Assembly: GCF_030814435.1 (NCBI RefSeq)
Contig: NZ_JAUSUW010000001.1
Location: 62,001 to 126,000, forward strand
Reading direction: 5' to 3'
Source of the DNA: Peteryoungia aggregata LMG 23059
GTDB lineage: Bacteria > Pseudomonadota > Alphaproteobacteria > Rhizobiales > Rhizobiaceae
DNA length: 64,000 nt
Each line of letters opens with the position of its first letter. The first letter of the stretch is position 1. The notes beneath the pieces are model-generated. The model searched no databases, was not told the DNA's origin, and worked only from the letters and a program-made list of their open reading frames with translations. The translations under genes were made by a program, and so were the position numbers. Below are positions 36,316 to 49,572 of the stretch, piece by piece.

Positions 36316-37527
36316 ATGAAAAGACACCGCCCCAGCCTGCTCGGCGCGATTGCCCTGACGCTGTCGACAGCGCTTTTCCCGCTGGACGCCTTTGCAGATG
36401 CCGGTTTCCAGAAGTGGATCCGCGACTTTTATCCTGTCGCCGCCAAGGCCGGCATCACCGAGCGCACCTATAACCAGGCGTTCAAAGGCGTCAGCGAGCC
36501 TGATCAGTTCGTGCTGGAGAAAGCGGCTTATCAGCCGGAATTCAAGCACGAGATCTGGGACTATCTCGACAGCCGCGTGAACCCCTACACCGTCAAGATC
36601 GGACAGGAGATGCTGGCCAAGCACGGCCGCCTGCTGACCGCGCTCGAAAACCATTTCGGCGTCGACAAGCACGTGCTGCTGGCGATCTGGTCGATGGAAT
36701 CAAATTACGGCGCAGCCCTTGAACGTCCGGACCGCCTGCACAACGTGCCGCGCTCGCTGGCGACGCTCGCCTATGCCGACAAGAAACGGGCGAAATATGC
36801 CCGCACCCAGCTGATTTCGGCGCTCAAGATGCTGCAGAACGGCGACGTCACCAACAAGAACCTGATGGGCTCCTGGGCCGGCGCCATGGGCCACACCCAG
36901 TTCATCCCATCCAGTTACCTGCTTTACGGCATCGATGCCGATGGCAATGGTGACAAGGACATCTGGCACTCGATCCCGGATGCGCTGGCCACCGCCGCCA
37001 ACCTTTTGACCAAGAACGACTGGCAGACGGGCCGGACCTGGGGCTACGAGATCGTTGTGCCGAGGGGCGGCCACAAGTATTCCGGCCAGACCAAGACGCT
37101 CGCCCAATGGCAGGCGCTCGGCTTTGCCCGTCCGACCGGCAAGGGCTTCAAGAACGGTGCCGAACGGGCAGAGCTCAAGATGCTGGGCGGTGCGAACGGA
37201 CCGGGCTTCCTGATGACCAAGAACTTCTTCGTCATCAAGCGCTACAACGCTGCCGACAGCTATGCTCTTGGCGTTGGACTGCTCGCAGACGAAATCGCCG
37301 GCTATGGTGGTATGAAGCAGCGCTGGCCGCGTCCGGACGGTTCGCTCGACATCAAGGAGAAGTTCGAGCTGCAAAGCCGCATGCAGGCGCTCGGCTATTA
37401 CGACGGCAAGATCGACGGCAATTTCGGCTCCGGCTCGAAGGCAGCCATCACTGCCATCCAGCAGCGCCTTGGCATGACTGCAGACGGCCAGCCGTCGCGC
37501 GTCCTGCTTGATGCCCTGCGCAACTGA
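36316..37527 (+). CDS. MltB-type lytic murein transglycosylase
   Basis: 403 residues from the ATG at 36316; GGGAGA is correctly spaced for this ATG and too close for the ATG six bases upstream. Signal peptide 1-25. SLT_2 domain about 28-320 with the catalytic Glu128 in WSMESNYGAALER, and GSWAGAMGHTQFIPSSYL. A peptidoglycan-binding domain closes the protein (RMQALGYYDGKIDGNFGSGSKAAITAIQQRLG). It cleaves glycan strands with 1,6-anhydro product formation in the periplasm. A strong terminator follows. Confidence 0.95.
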   Translation: MKRHRPSLLGAIALTLSTALFPLDAFADAGFQKWIRDFYPVAAKAGITERTYNQAFKGVSEPDQFVLEKAAYQPEFKHEIWDYLDSRVNPYTVKIGQEMLAKHGRLLTALENHFGVDKHVLLAIWSMESNYGAALERPDRLHNVPRSLATLAYADKKRAKYARTQLISALKMLQNGDVTNKNLMGSWAGAMGHTQFIPSSYLLYGIDADGNGDKDIWHSIPDALATAANLLTKNDWQTGRTWGYEIVVPRGGHKYSGQTKTLAQWQALGFARPTGKGFKNGAERAELKMLGGANGPGFLMTKNFFVIKRYNAADSYALGVGLLADEIAGYGGMKQRWPRPDGSLDIKEKFELQSRMQALGYYDGKIDGNFGSGSKAAITAIQQRLGMTADGQPSRVLLDALRN

Positions 37528-37561
37528 TAGCACCACGGCAGCAGCACGAGGTTGACTTGCC

Positions 37562-37605
37562 GTCCGCCGCGATCCAGAAACATCGGATCGCGGCGGACTG
37601 TTTTC
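37562..37605 (+). terminator. Strong terminator after the transglycosylase gene
   Basis: Fourteen-base perfect arms at 37562-37575 and 37585-37598, followed by TGTTTT. One of the longest hairpins in the window. Confidence 0.88.
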
Positions 37606-37635
37606 GACGCTGCGGCGACGGCTAAGGAGAGTGAG

Positions 37636-38847
37636 TTGAAAAGCCCGCGCGGACCCCTTGCCCGCTTCCTGATACTCGGCCTGGCCTTGACGCTCGGCAC
37701 GACCGCGTTCCTCACGTCATCGGCACAGGCACAGCAGCAGCCCGAACGACGCCGGACCCTGCTCGATCTGCTGTTCGGCGAACGCCAACCCGTTTATGTC
37801 CCCCCGCAGGACGCACAGCCGCCCCGCGACGGCAAGACCCGCAAGAAGAACAATCGCAGCGTCACCACGATCAAGACCCGCGCGCCCTCGCCGCGCGCCG
37901 CAGCGACGCCGCCCCCACCCCCAAAGCTCGACAATGCCAAGAAGGTTCTGGTCATCGGCGATTTCGTCGCCGGCGCCCTCGGCGACGGCCTGAAAACCGC
38001 CTTCGAGGATGCGCCGGGCGTACAGGTCGAGACCCGCGCCAACGGCTCCTCCGGCCTCGTGCGCGACGACTTTCATGACTGGCCAACACAATTGCCGACC
38101 CTCATCACCGAGGTGCAGCCGAGTGTCGTGGTGATCCAGATCGGTGCGAATGACCGGCAGCAACTTGTTACCGCTGGCGGTCGTTTCGACTTCCGCACGG
38201 ATGAATGGTTCAGTGCTTATGGCGAACGCGTCTCCCGCCTCGCAACAGTCGCGACGGAAACCAGGGTGCCGGTGATCTGGGTCGGTCTCCCGGCCTTCAG
38301 ACCGCAGAACATGACGGCCGATGCGCTGCGCCTGAACACCATCTACCGCTCCAGCATCGAGAAGGTGAGTGGCGAATTCGTCGACATCTGGGAAGGCTTC
38401 GTTGACCAGGACGGCCGCTTCATCGTCACCGGCTCCGACATCAACGGCCAGCCCGTGCGCCTGCGCGGCAATGACGGCATCAACTTCACCGGTCCCGGCA
38501 AGCGCAAGCTCGCCTTCTATGTCGAGAAATCCGTACGCCGCCATCTCGGCGACATGACGAGCCCCGATCTCGTGCGCCTCGACGCAAGTAACCTGCCGGA
38601 GCTGGTGAGCCTGCCGCCGTCGGAAAGCAAGGCAATCATCACCACGCCGCCGATCGACCTTTTCGATCCGGAACTCGACGGCGGGGACGAACTGCTGGGC
38701 GGCATCCTGCCGCCGTCCTCGACCTTCCCCACACCACGCGACCAGTTGGTGCAGAACGGTCGCCTGCCTGATCCGCCGGTCGGAAGAGTGGACTACGTCA
38801 AGCGCGCACCGCAGGCAGCCGCGCCCCCGGCATCCGCGATGCCCTGA
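37636..38847 (+). CDS. SGNH-fold protein (DUF459) without the catalytic Ser and His
   Basis: 403 residues from a TTG at 37636, chosen because AAGGAGA lies five bases upstream and a signal peptide (about 10-35) follows. A Pro-rich linker is followed by an SGNH-type domain from about 105. Block I reads IGDFVAG, so the Ser of GDS is Phe (residue 110). Block III GANDRQ is intact. Block V reads DGINFT, with Asn in place of the catalytic His of DxxH. It is therefore probably not a canonical esterase. Likely periplasmic; DUF459 proteins are widespread in Rhizobiales with unknown function. Confidence 0.82.
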   Translation: MKSPRGPLARFLILGLALTLGTTAFLTSSAQAQQQPERRRTLLDLLFGERQPVYVPPQDAQPPRDGKTRKKNNRSVTTIKTRAPSPRAAATPPPPPKLDNAKKVLVIGDFVAGALGDGLKTAFEDAPGVQVETRANGSSGLVRDDFHDWPTQLPTLITEVQPSVVVIQIGANDRQQLVTAGGRFDFRTDEWFSAYGERVSRLATVATETRVPVIWVGLPAFRPQNMTADALRLNTIYRSSIEKVSGEFVDIWEGFVDQDGRFIVTGSDINGQPVRLRGNDGINFTGPGKRKLAFYVEKSVRRHLGDMTSPDLVRLDASNLPELVSLPPSESKAIITTPPIDLFDPELDGGDELLGGILPPSSTFPTPRDQLVQNGRLPDPPVGRVDYVKRAPQAAAPPASAMP

Positions 38848-38871
38848 CCGTCAGACTTCTTGAGCCATACG

Positions 38872-38895
38872 AAAAGGGCCGCTCGAAAGCGGCCC
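38872..38895 (-). terminator. Terminator of gltD
   Basis: Eight-base arms at 38876-38883 and 38888-38895 with a four-base loop, followed, reading leftwards, by TTTT. It lies 29 bases beyond the gltD stop, in the gap to the convergent DUF459 gene. Confidence 0.85.
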
Positions 38896-38923
38896 CTCTA
38901 TCGTTTAACGAGCCAGAGCTAGA

Positions 38924-40378
38924 TCAGCGCGGCAGCACACTTTCGCCCATCAGCGCCTCGTCGATGGCGCGCGCCGCCTGGCGTCCCTCGCGGATCGCCC
39001 AGACAACCAGCGACTGGCCGCGACGAGCGTCGCCGGCAACCCAGACCTTATCAACCGACGAGCGGTAGTCCTTGTCATTGGCCACGACATTGGTCGAGCC
39101 GCGACGGTCGGTGTTGAGCTCGAGCTTGCCGTCGAGATCCTTCAGCACGCTGTCGGTGAACGGGCCGGAGAAGCCGATGGCGATGAAGGCGAGATCAGCC
39201 TTGATGATGAACTCGGTGCCCGGGATCGGCTTGCGGCGCTCGTCAACCTGGCAGCACTTCACGCCGGTCAGCACGCCGTCTTCGCCGACGAATTCGAGCG
39301 TTGCCACCTGGAATTCGCGGTTGGCGCCTTCGGCCTGACTGGACGAGGTGCGCATCTTGGTCGCCCAGAAGGGCCAGATCGCAAGCTTGTCTTCCGTCTG
39401 CGGCGGACGCGGGCGGATGTCGAGCTGGGTCACCTTGACAGCGCCCTGGCGGAAGGCGGTGCCGACGCAGTCAGACGCCGTGTCGCCACCACCGACGACG
39501 ACAACATGCTTGCCACCGGCGAGGATCGGATCGGCCGGCCAGCCGACGCTGTCGATGTTTTCGCGACCGACGCGACGGTTCTGCTGCACGAGATAGGGCA
39601 TGGCATCATGCACGCCATGGAATTCGACGCCGGGAATGCCGGCCTCGCGCGGCGTTTCAGAACCACCGCAATAGAGGACTGCGTCGTAGTCGGCGCGCAG
39701 CTTCTCGACGGTCACGTCAACACCGACGTTGACACCGCAATGGAAGGTGACATTTTCGCCCTGCATCTGCTCAACACGGCGATCGATGAAGTTCTTTTCC
39801 ATCTTGAAGTCCGGAATGCCGTAGCGCAACAAGCCGCCGGGCTTCGACTCGCGCTCGTAGACATGCACTTCATGGCCGGCGCGGCCGAGCTGCTGAGCAG
39901 CGGCCAGACCCGACGGACCGGAGCCGATGACGGCGACGCGTCTGCCGGTATGGATCGTTGCCGGCTGCGGAACGATGAAGCCGAGTTCATAGGCCTTGTC
40001 GGCAATCGCCTGCTCGACGGTCTTGATCGCAACCGGCGTATCTTCGAGGTTCAGCGTGCAGGCTTCCTCGCAAGGTGCCGGGCAGACGCGACCGGTGAAT
40101 TCCGGGAAGTTGTTGGTCGAGTGGAGGTTGCGGATCGCCTCCTCCCACTTGTTGTTATAGACGAGGTCATTCCAATCCGGGATCTGGTTATGCACCGGAC
40201 AGCCGGTCGGACCGTGGCAATAGGGAATGCCGCAATCCATGCAGCGCGCCGCCTGCTTGGTGACCTCAGCATCCGACATGGGGATGGTGAATTCGCGGAA
40301 ATGGCGGATGCGGTCGGAGGCCGGCTGATACTTCGCCACCTGCCGGTCGATTTCCATGAAACCTGTAACCTTGCCCAT
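38924..40378 (-). CDS. gltD: Glutamate synthase (NADPH) small subunit
   Basis: 484 residues. N-terminal Fe-S cluster region with AARCMDCGIPYCHGPTGCP and VCPAPCEEACTLNLED; FAD-binding VIGSGPSGLAAAQQLGRAGH; NADPH-binding VVVGGGDTASDCVGTAF; C-terminal VWVAGDARRGQSLVVWAIREGR. It passes electrons from NADPH to the large subunit for the conversion of 2-oxoglutarate and glutamine to two glutamates. The large subunit gene lies upstream on the same strand, separated by a palindromic repeat. Confidence 0.97.
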   Translation of the reverse strand: MGKVTGFMEIDRQVAKYQPASDRIRHFREFTIPMSDAEVTKQAARCMDCGIPYCHGPTGCPVHNQIPDWNDLVYNNKWEEAIRNLHSTNNFPEFTGRVCPAPCEEACTLNLEDTPVAIKTVEQAIADKAYELGFIVPQPATIHTGRRVAVIGSGPSGLAAAQQLGRAGHEVHVYERESKPGGLLRYGIPDFKMEKNFIDRRVEQMQGENVTFHCGVNVGVDVTVEKLRADYDAVLYCGGSETPREAGIPGVEFHGVHDAMPYLVQQNRRVGRENIDSVGWPADPILAGGKHVVVVGGGDTASDCVGTAFRQGAVKVTQLDIRPRPPQTEDKLAIWPFWATKMRTSSSQAEGANREFQVATLEFVGEDGVLTGVKCCQVDERRKPIPGTEFIIKADLAFIAIGFSGPFTDSVLKDLDGKLELNTDRRGSTNVVANDKDYRSSVDKVWVAGDARRGQSLVVWAIREGRQAARAIDEALMGESVLPR

Positions 40379-40416
40379 TTTCTTTCCCTCTAACTCACTT
40401 CTCTGTCGTAGATGCC

Positions 40417-40545
40417 CCTCATCCGCCTGCCGGCACCTTCTCCCCGCATGCGGGGAGAAGAGGCAGCCCGCGCCGCTGGCGGTCCCCCTCGCCCCGTTTA
40501 CGGGGAGAGGGTCGCCGAGCGAAGCGGAGGCGGGGTGAGGGGCGG
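40417..40545. repeat. RIME-like palindromic intergenic repeat between gltB and gltD
   Basis: The element is bounded by inverted CCCCTCA / TGAGGGG ends. It contains two internal palindromes: CTTCTCCCCGC/GCGGGGAGAAG-type near 40439-40462 and CCCTCGCCCCG/CGGGGAGAGGG-type near 40488-40513. The wording (CCCCTCATCCGCCTGCCGGC) is typical of the mosaic intergenic elements dispersed in rhizobial genomes. It may fold in the gltBD transcript and affect RNA processing or the ratio of the two subunits; this is inference. Confidence 0.75.
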
Positions 40546-40552
40546 ACCCTGG

Positions 40553-45271
<4,719 letters not shown>

Positions 45272-45685
45272 GACCTTTACCTCCATTGAAGCCGGACTGG
45301 CCGGGCTGATTGGACACGCTTCGGGCGCCGACAGGCGCCAGCGGCCGCCACACCATCCTGCACGGATCGCTTGACCACCGCATGACGCCCGAAAACCTGC
45401 CGCCTTCGAAACCTGAATTAGGTCAACTAATCTGACCTAATTTCTGTTGTCCATATGACAGAAAGTGAACACGCATGCAAGCGTTGCACCAGAAAATTAA
45501 CGGATCAAAGGACGCGAAATTACGGCGATCTCTGCATCGGCGAAATTTTATTACGCAGCCTTGTTTCTTTCTTTCCGCTTCTTGCGGACTTGCCGTCTTG
45601 CGGCCTCGCGGGGACCGGTCCGGATTGATAGCGAGGCGGAAAGGGCTAAAGTCCTCGCACTCACCTTCGCCTCAGGAATGATGCC
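45272..45685. other. Intergenic region between gltB and the aldolase gene
   Basis: About 410 bases without a gene. It must hold the divergent promoters. The only clear element is the inverted repeat at 45416-45442. A T-rich stretch lies near 45545-45575. No RNA gene or terminator was recognised. Confidence 0.5.
45416..45442. promoter_or_regulatory. Perfect inverted repeat, candidate operator upstream of gltB
   Basis: AATTAGGTCA, seven bases, TGACCTAATT: ten-base perfect arms. The size and symmetry fit a dimeric repressor or activator site. It lies between divergent gltB and the aldolase gene, 145 bases from the gltB start. The cognate regulator is unknown. Confidence 0.6.
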
Positions 45686-46732
45686 ATGCACTTCGCTTCC
45701 GACAACTGGTCCGGCGCCCATCCCAGGATCGCCGAAAACCTCACCCACCACGCCTCCGGTTTCGCTCCCGCCTATGGCACGAGCGACCTGGACAAGGCGG
45801 TCGAAGACCGGTTCAGCGCCATTTTCGAGCGTGAGGTCGCAGTCTTCTTCGTTGCCACCGGCACGGCCGCCAATTCACTGGCTCTGGCGAGCGTGGCCAA
45901 GGCAGGTGGCGTGAGTTTCTGTCACGCCGATGCCCACGTCAACGCGGATGAAGGCGGCGCGCCGGAATTCCTGACCGGCGCGACAAGGCTCTTTGGCGTC
46001 GAGGGAGATGAGGGCAGAATCAACCCCAAGGCTTTGGAAGCCGCCATCTCCCGCTTCGAACCCGCCTCGCCCCATCATGGCCGCGCCATGGCCGTGACGG
46101 TCACCCAGGCGACCGAAGTCGGCACCGTCTATTCGCTGGAGGAACTCGACGCGATCGCTACCGTCGCCAAGGCCCGCAACCTGCCCCTCCATATGGATGG
46201 TGCGCGCTTCGCCAACGCCCTTGTCGCCCTCGACGTCTCGCCTGCCGAAATGACCTGGAAACGCGGGATCGACATGCTGTCCTTCGGCGGCACCAAGAAC
46301 GGGTGCTGGTGCGCCGAGGCGATCGTCTTCTTCGATCCGGACATGGCAGCCGACATGCCCTTTATCCGCAAGCGCTCGGCCCAGCTCTTCTCGAAGAGCC
46401 GCTTCATCTCCGCCCAGCTCGAAGCCTATCTCGACGGCGATCTCTGGCTCGATCTCGCACGCCATTCGAATGCCATGGCCGATCGCCTGCGGGCCGGCCT
46501 GTCGCAAAAGAGCACCACTCGCCTCGCCTGGGAAACGACAGCCAATGAAGTCTTCGCCGTCATCGAGACGTCGTCTGCCGATCGTGCCAGAGAAAAGGGG
46601 GCACGATTCCACCCCTGGCAGCCGCCACAGGGATGGCTCCCCTTGCCGGAGCAAAATCAAACCCTAATTCGATTGGTGACCAGCTTCGCGACGACCGAAG
46701 AAGAGGTCGATCAATTCATAGAAGTCGTTTGA
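45686..46732 (+). CDS. ltaE: Low-specificity L-threonine aldolase family protein
   Basis: 348 residues. PLP-dependent beta-eliminating lyase fold: FASDNWSGAHP at the N-terminus, VATGTAANSLAL, HMDGARFANALVAL and the PLP Lys in SFGGTKNGCW. It splits threonine or other beta-hydroxy amino acids into glycine and an aldehyde. The sequence HADAHVNADEGGAPEF is typical of the bacterial short branch. It stands alone, divergent from gltB. Confidence 0.9.
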   Translation: MHFASDNWSGAHPRIAENLTHHASGFAPAYGTSDLDKAVEDRFSAIFEREVAVFFVATGTAANSLALASVAKAGGVSFCHADAHVNADEGGAPEFLTGATRLFGVEGDEGRINPKALEAAISRFEPASPHHGRAMAVTVTQATEVGTVYSLEELDAIATVAKARNLPLHMDGARFANALVALDVSPAEMTWKRGIDMLSFGGTKNGCWCAEAIVFFDPDMAADMPFIRKRSAQLFSKSRFISAQLEAYLDGDLWLDLARHSNAMADRLRAGLSQKSTTRLAWETTANEVFAVIETSSADRAREKGARFHPWQPPQGWLPLPEQNQTLIRLVTSFATTEEEVDQFIEVV

Positions 46733-46877
46733 CGAAGGCGTTTCTTACAGTCGAAACGCGCACGTTTTCTACAAAAAACCTTGATTTTTCAAAGCTGCAA
46801 ATCCTCGACATGATGTGTTTGCCAGCCCCGCCGAGGGCTGGAACAACAACACGCTTCACGATCCGAGGAGAAGCTTC

Positions 46878-47180
46878 ATGATCAAGACCACCATCAACAC
46901 CGCCGCCCTCGCCGCCGCTGTCACCATGGCGATCGGCAGCGCCGCCCTCCTGTCGGGTCCGGCTGTGGCCCAGGAAAAGGAAAAGTGCTTCGGCGTTTCC
47001 ATGGCTGGCAAGAACGATTGCGCCGCCGGCCCCGGCACCACCTGCGCCGGCACCTCCAAGGTCGATTTCCAGGGCAATGCCTGGACCTATGTCGCCAAGG
47101 GCTCCTGCACCACCATGGCACTTCCGGATGGCCGCATGGGCTCGCTTGAAGCCCTCGACCGCGACCTCCCCAAGGCCTGA
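46878..47180 (+). CDS. bufA: DUF2282 bufferin-type RiPP precursor
   Basis: 100 residues from the ATG at 46878. Residues 1-31 form a Sec signal peptide ending Ala-Val-Ala before Gln-Glu. The mature part is short and polar, with four Cys (37, 48, 56, 77) in the DUF2282 pattern: [19 protein letters not shown] and GSCTTM. In bufferin systems such precursors are modified at Cys by an MNIO enzyme and exported, and they bind copper. Downstream are the DUF692, DUF2063 and DoxX genes expected of that system. A strong hairpin directly after the gene would make this the most abundant product of the operon. Confidence 0.88.
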   Translation: MIKTTINTAALAAAVTMAIGSAALLSGPAVAQEKEKCFGVSMAGKNDCAAGPGTTCAGTSKVDFQGNAWTYVAKGSCTTMALPDGRMGSLEALDRDLPKA

Positions 47181-47187
47181 ACCGATA

Positions 47188-47231
47188 CGGCATCTGCGGC
47201 ACGTCCGCAGATGCCGTCCCGCTTTTCTTTC
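47188..47231 (+). terminator. Intra-operon terminator between bufA and bufB
   Basis: Twelve-base perfect arms at 47188-47199 and 47205-47216 with a five-base loop, then a pyrimidine-rich tail with TTTTCTTT at 47223-47230. It lies eight bases after the bufA stop and about 30 bases before the bufB start. It probably acts as a partial terminator or an RNA-stabilising 3' end. Confidence 0.85.
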
Positions 47232-47257
47232 CGAGATGAATGCTTGAGGAGCCGGCC

Positions 47258-48178
47258 GTGTCTGTCCATCCCGCTGTAGAGATCACTCGTTGCGACAGAA
47301 GCCGTCCGGGCACTGCCGCCCGCCTCCCCCGCCGTGCAGGCGCCGGCTTCAAGCCTCAGCATGCCGACGCAATCCTTGAAGACGACTTCCGCATCGGCTT
47401 TCTCGAAGTCCATGCCGAGAACTACATGGGCGCCGGCGGTCATCCGCACCGCATACTGACGCGCATGCGCGAGGATTTCCCGCTTTCGATCCACGGCGTC
47501 GGCCTGTCCATCGGCAGCCCGACCGGCCTCGACCCCGAGCATCTCGCCCGCCTGAAGACCGTCGTCGACCGCTATCAGCCGGAACAGGTTTCCGAACATC
47601 TGGCATGGTCGACCCATGACAGCCATTTTCTGAACGACCTGCTACCGGTCCCCTATGACCGGGCAACACTCGACAGGGTCTGCGACCACATCGACGAGGT
47701 CCAGGAGGCGCTTGGCCGCCGGATGCTCTTGGAAAACCCCTCGACCTATCTCGGCTTCGAAGCCTCGACCATGTCAGAGACGGATTTCATCCGGGCGATC
47801 GCCCGTCGCACCGGCTGCGGCCTGCTGCTCGACATCAACAATGTCCATGTGTCAGCCACCAATCACGGCTATGGCGCCCGCGACTATCTCGCCGATTTCC
47901 CTCTCCTTTGCGTCGAGGAAATCCATCTGGCTGGCCACGCCGAAGATATGGATGATGCCGGACTGCCGCTGCTCATCGACAGCCATGATCGCCCGGTCGA
48001 CGATCTCGTCTGGGATCTCTACGACCATGTCATCGCCAAGCTCGGACCGCTGCCAACCCTCGTCGAATGGGACAACGAGGTGCCGGACTGGCCGGTACTG
48101 AAGCGCGAGGCGCAGCGCGCCGATGCTGTTCTCGACCGTCACGCCATTGTCGAGCTGGGACGTCGCCATGCGTCCTGA
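47258..48178 (+). CDS. bufB: DUF692/MNIO family peptide-modifying oxidase
   Basis: 306 residues from a GTG at 47258, with GAGGAG seven bases upstream; an in-frame ATG at 47240 is the alternative. The TIM-barrel MNIO family shows its metal-ligand motifs in order: [72 protein letters not shown] and [11 protein letters not shown]. Such enzymes use a multinuclear iron centre to oxidise Cys residues of the precursor to heterocycles. It follows the DUF2282 precursor and overlaps the DUF2063 gene by 11 bases. Confidence 0.9.
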   Translation: MSVHPAVEITRCDRSRPGTAARLPRRAGAGFKPQHADAILEDDFRIGFLEVHAENYMGAGGHPHRILTRMREDFPLSIHGVGLSIGSPTGLDPEHLARLKTVVDRYQPEQVSEHLAWSTHDSHFLNDLLPVPYDRATLDRVCDHIDEVQEALGRRMLLENPSTYLGFEASTMSETDFIRAIARRTGCGLLLDINNVHVSATNHGYGARDYLADFPLLCVEEIHLAGHAEDMDDAGLPLLIDSHDRPVDDLVWDLYDHVIAKLGPLPTLVEWDNEVPDWPVLKREAQRADAVLDRHAIVELGRRHAS

Positions 48179-48950
48179 CCCTGTCCAGAGCGGTGCCTTT
48201 GCCAAGGCGCTCTTCACACCAGAGCTCCCGGCACCCAACGGGTTGGCGGGACGGGATCAAGTGCGACCGGAGCGGCGTTTCGCCGTCTACCGCAACAACG
48301 TCACGGTGTCGCTGATCGATGCCATGGCCTCGATCTTCCCGACCGTGCAGAACCTTGTCGGCGAAGACTTCTTCCGGGCGATGGCGCGGCTTTATGTGAC
48401 CGCCCATCCGCCAACCTCGCCTCTGCTCTTCACCTATGGCGAGACCTTTCCGGCTTTCCTGGAAAGCTTCCCACCCGCGGCGGACCTTCCATTCCTCGCT
48501 GACGTGGCGCGCGTCGAGCGCCTCTGGCTCGACGCCTATCACGCAGCAGATGCCGCACCGCTCGACCCGGCCGCCCTTGCACAGGTCCCGGCGGAAGAGC
48601 TGGCCGGCATCCGTTTTCGCCCGCATCCCGCCACGCGCCTTGCGCGCTTGAGGTACGCAGGCGGCACCATTACCCGCCGCGACCGGGCCGGCACCTCGCT
48701 TGAAGGCGTGGACCCCACGGCGCCGGAAGCGGTGCTTATCACCCGACCGGACTGCGACGTGGCGGTCGAACTGCTGCCGTCAGGCGGCGCGACCTTCTTC
48801 GAGGCGCTCATCGCCGGGCAAACGCTAGGCGAAGCCTTTGCCGCCGCCGCAGGCGATGAGGAGACTGATATCGCCGGATTGCTTGGCCTCGCTCTATCCA
48901 GCGGCGCCTTCAGCGCAATCGACATCCATCACGAAAGCCCGATCCTATGA
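48168..48950 (+). CDS. bufC: DUF2063 partner protein of the MNIO enzyme
   Basis: 260 residues from the ATG at 48168, inside the end of bufB. The N-terminal DUF2063 domain is clear: [42 protein letters not shown], then [26 protein letters not shown]. The C-terminal part is a mixed domain with GTSLEGVDP and [12 protein letters not shown]. In bufferin and related clusters this protein is the precursor-recognition partner of the MNIO enzyme. It overlaps both neighbours, so stoichiometric coupled expression is expected. Confidence 0.87.
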   Translation: MRPDPVQSGAFAKALFTPELPAPNGLAGRDQVRPERRFAVYRNNVTVSLIDAMASIFPTVQNLVGEDFFRAMARLYVTAHPPTSPLLFTYGETFPAFLESFPPAADLPFLADVARVERLWLDAYHAADAAPLDPAALAQVPAEELAGIRFRPHPATRLARLRYAGGTITRRDRAGTSLEGVDPTAPEAVLITRPDCDVAVELLPSGGATFFEALIAGQTLGEAFAAAAGDEETDIAGLLGLALSSGAFSAIDIHHESPIL

Positions 48951-49546
48951 CCTCTGCTGTCTCGCTCATCGAACTCTATCGCCGGGCCGTCCGCGGGCTG
49001 GAAACCGCGCTCGATCGCTGGTTCCTCGGGCTCCTCGCGCGCATCGTCTTCCTCGCCGTGCTCGTGCCGTATTACCTCAACTCCGCACTCACCAAGTTCG
49101 AAGGGCCCTTCTCGATCGCGGACGGCGCCTACTACCAGATCGCACTGCCAGCCGTGGATGCGGCAGGCGGTGATGTGTCCGCCGTCTCTTTCTTCCCCTG
49201 GGGCCTGATGGTGTTTCTCGGATCCTACGGCGAGGTCATCCTGCCGCTTCTCGTGGTCGCTGGGCTCTTCACCCGCTTCGCCGCCCTTGGCATGATCGGC
49301 TTCATCATCGTCCAGACGCTGACTGACATCCTCGTGCACAACGTTGACGCCACCACGATCGGCGCGCTCTTCGATCGCTTCCCCGATAGCGTGATCCTCG
49401 ACCAGCGCCTGCTCTGGATCTTCCCGCTCGTCTATCTCGTGGTGAAGGGGGCTGGCCTCTTCTCGCTCGACAAGCTGCTCTGCACCGTGTGGACGCGCCG
49501 TATGAGCGCCCAAGCAAAAGGCGGCCGGCTTGCGCCGACCGCCTGA
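48947..49546 (+). CDS. DoxX family membrane protein of the bufferin operon
   Basis: 199 residues with about four membrane helices. The DoxX pattern is present: LGLLARIVFLAVLVPYYLNSALTKFEG, then FFPWGLMVFLGSYGEVILPLLVVAGLFTRFAALGMIGFIIVQTLTDI. It overlaps bufC by four bases (ATGA). DoxX proteins recur at the end of DUF2282/DUF692/DUF2063 operons; the role, perhaps redox or export related at the inner membrane, is not established. Confidence 0.88.
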   Translation: MTSAVSLIELYRRAVRGLETALDRWFLGLLARIVFLAVLVPYYLNSALTKFEGPFSIADGAYYQIALPAVDAAGGDVSAVSFFPWGLMVFLGSYGEVILPLLVVAGLFTRFAALGMIGFIIVQTLTDILVHNVDATTIGALFDRFPDSVILDQRLLWIFPLVYLVVKGAGLFSLDKLLCTVWTRRMSAQAKGGRLAPTA

Positions 49547-49572
49547 CTGGGAGCTTGTTACAGCAACAGTGA

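Noticed and set aside
46733..46877. Possible ECF sigma promoter before the bufferin precursor
   Set aside because: A CGAA at 46756 resembles some ECF -10 elements, but no matching -35 (GTAACC or similar) is at the right distance.
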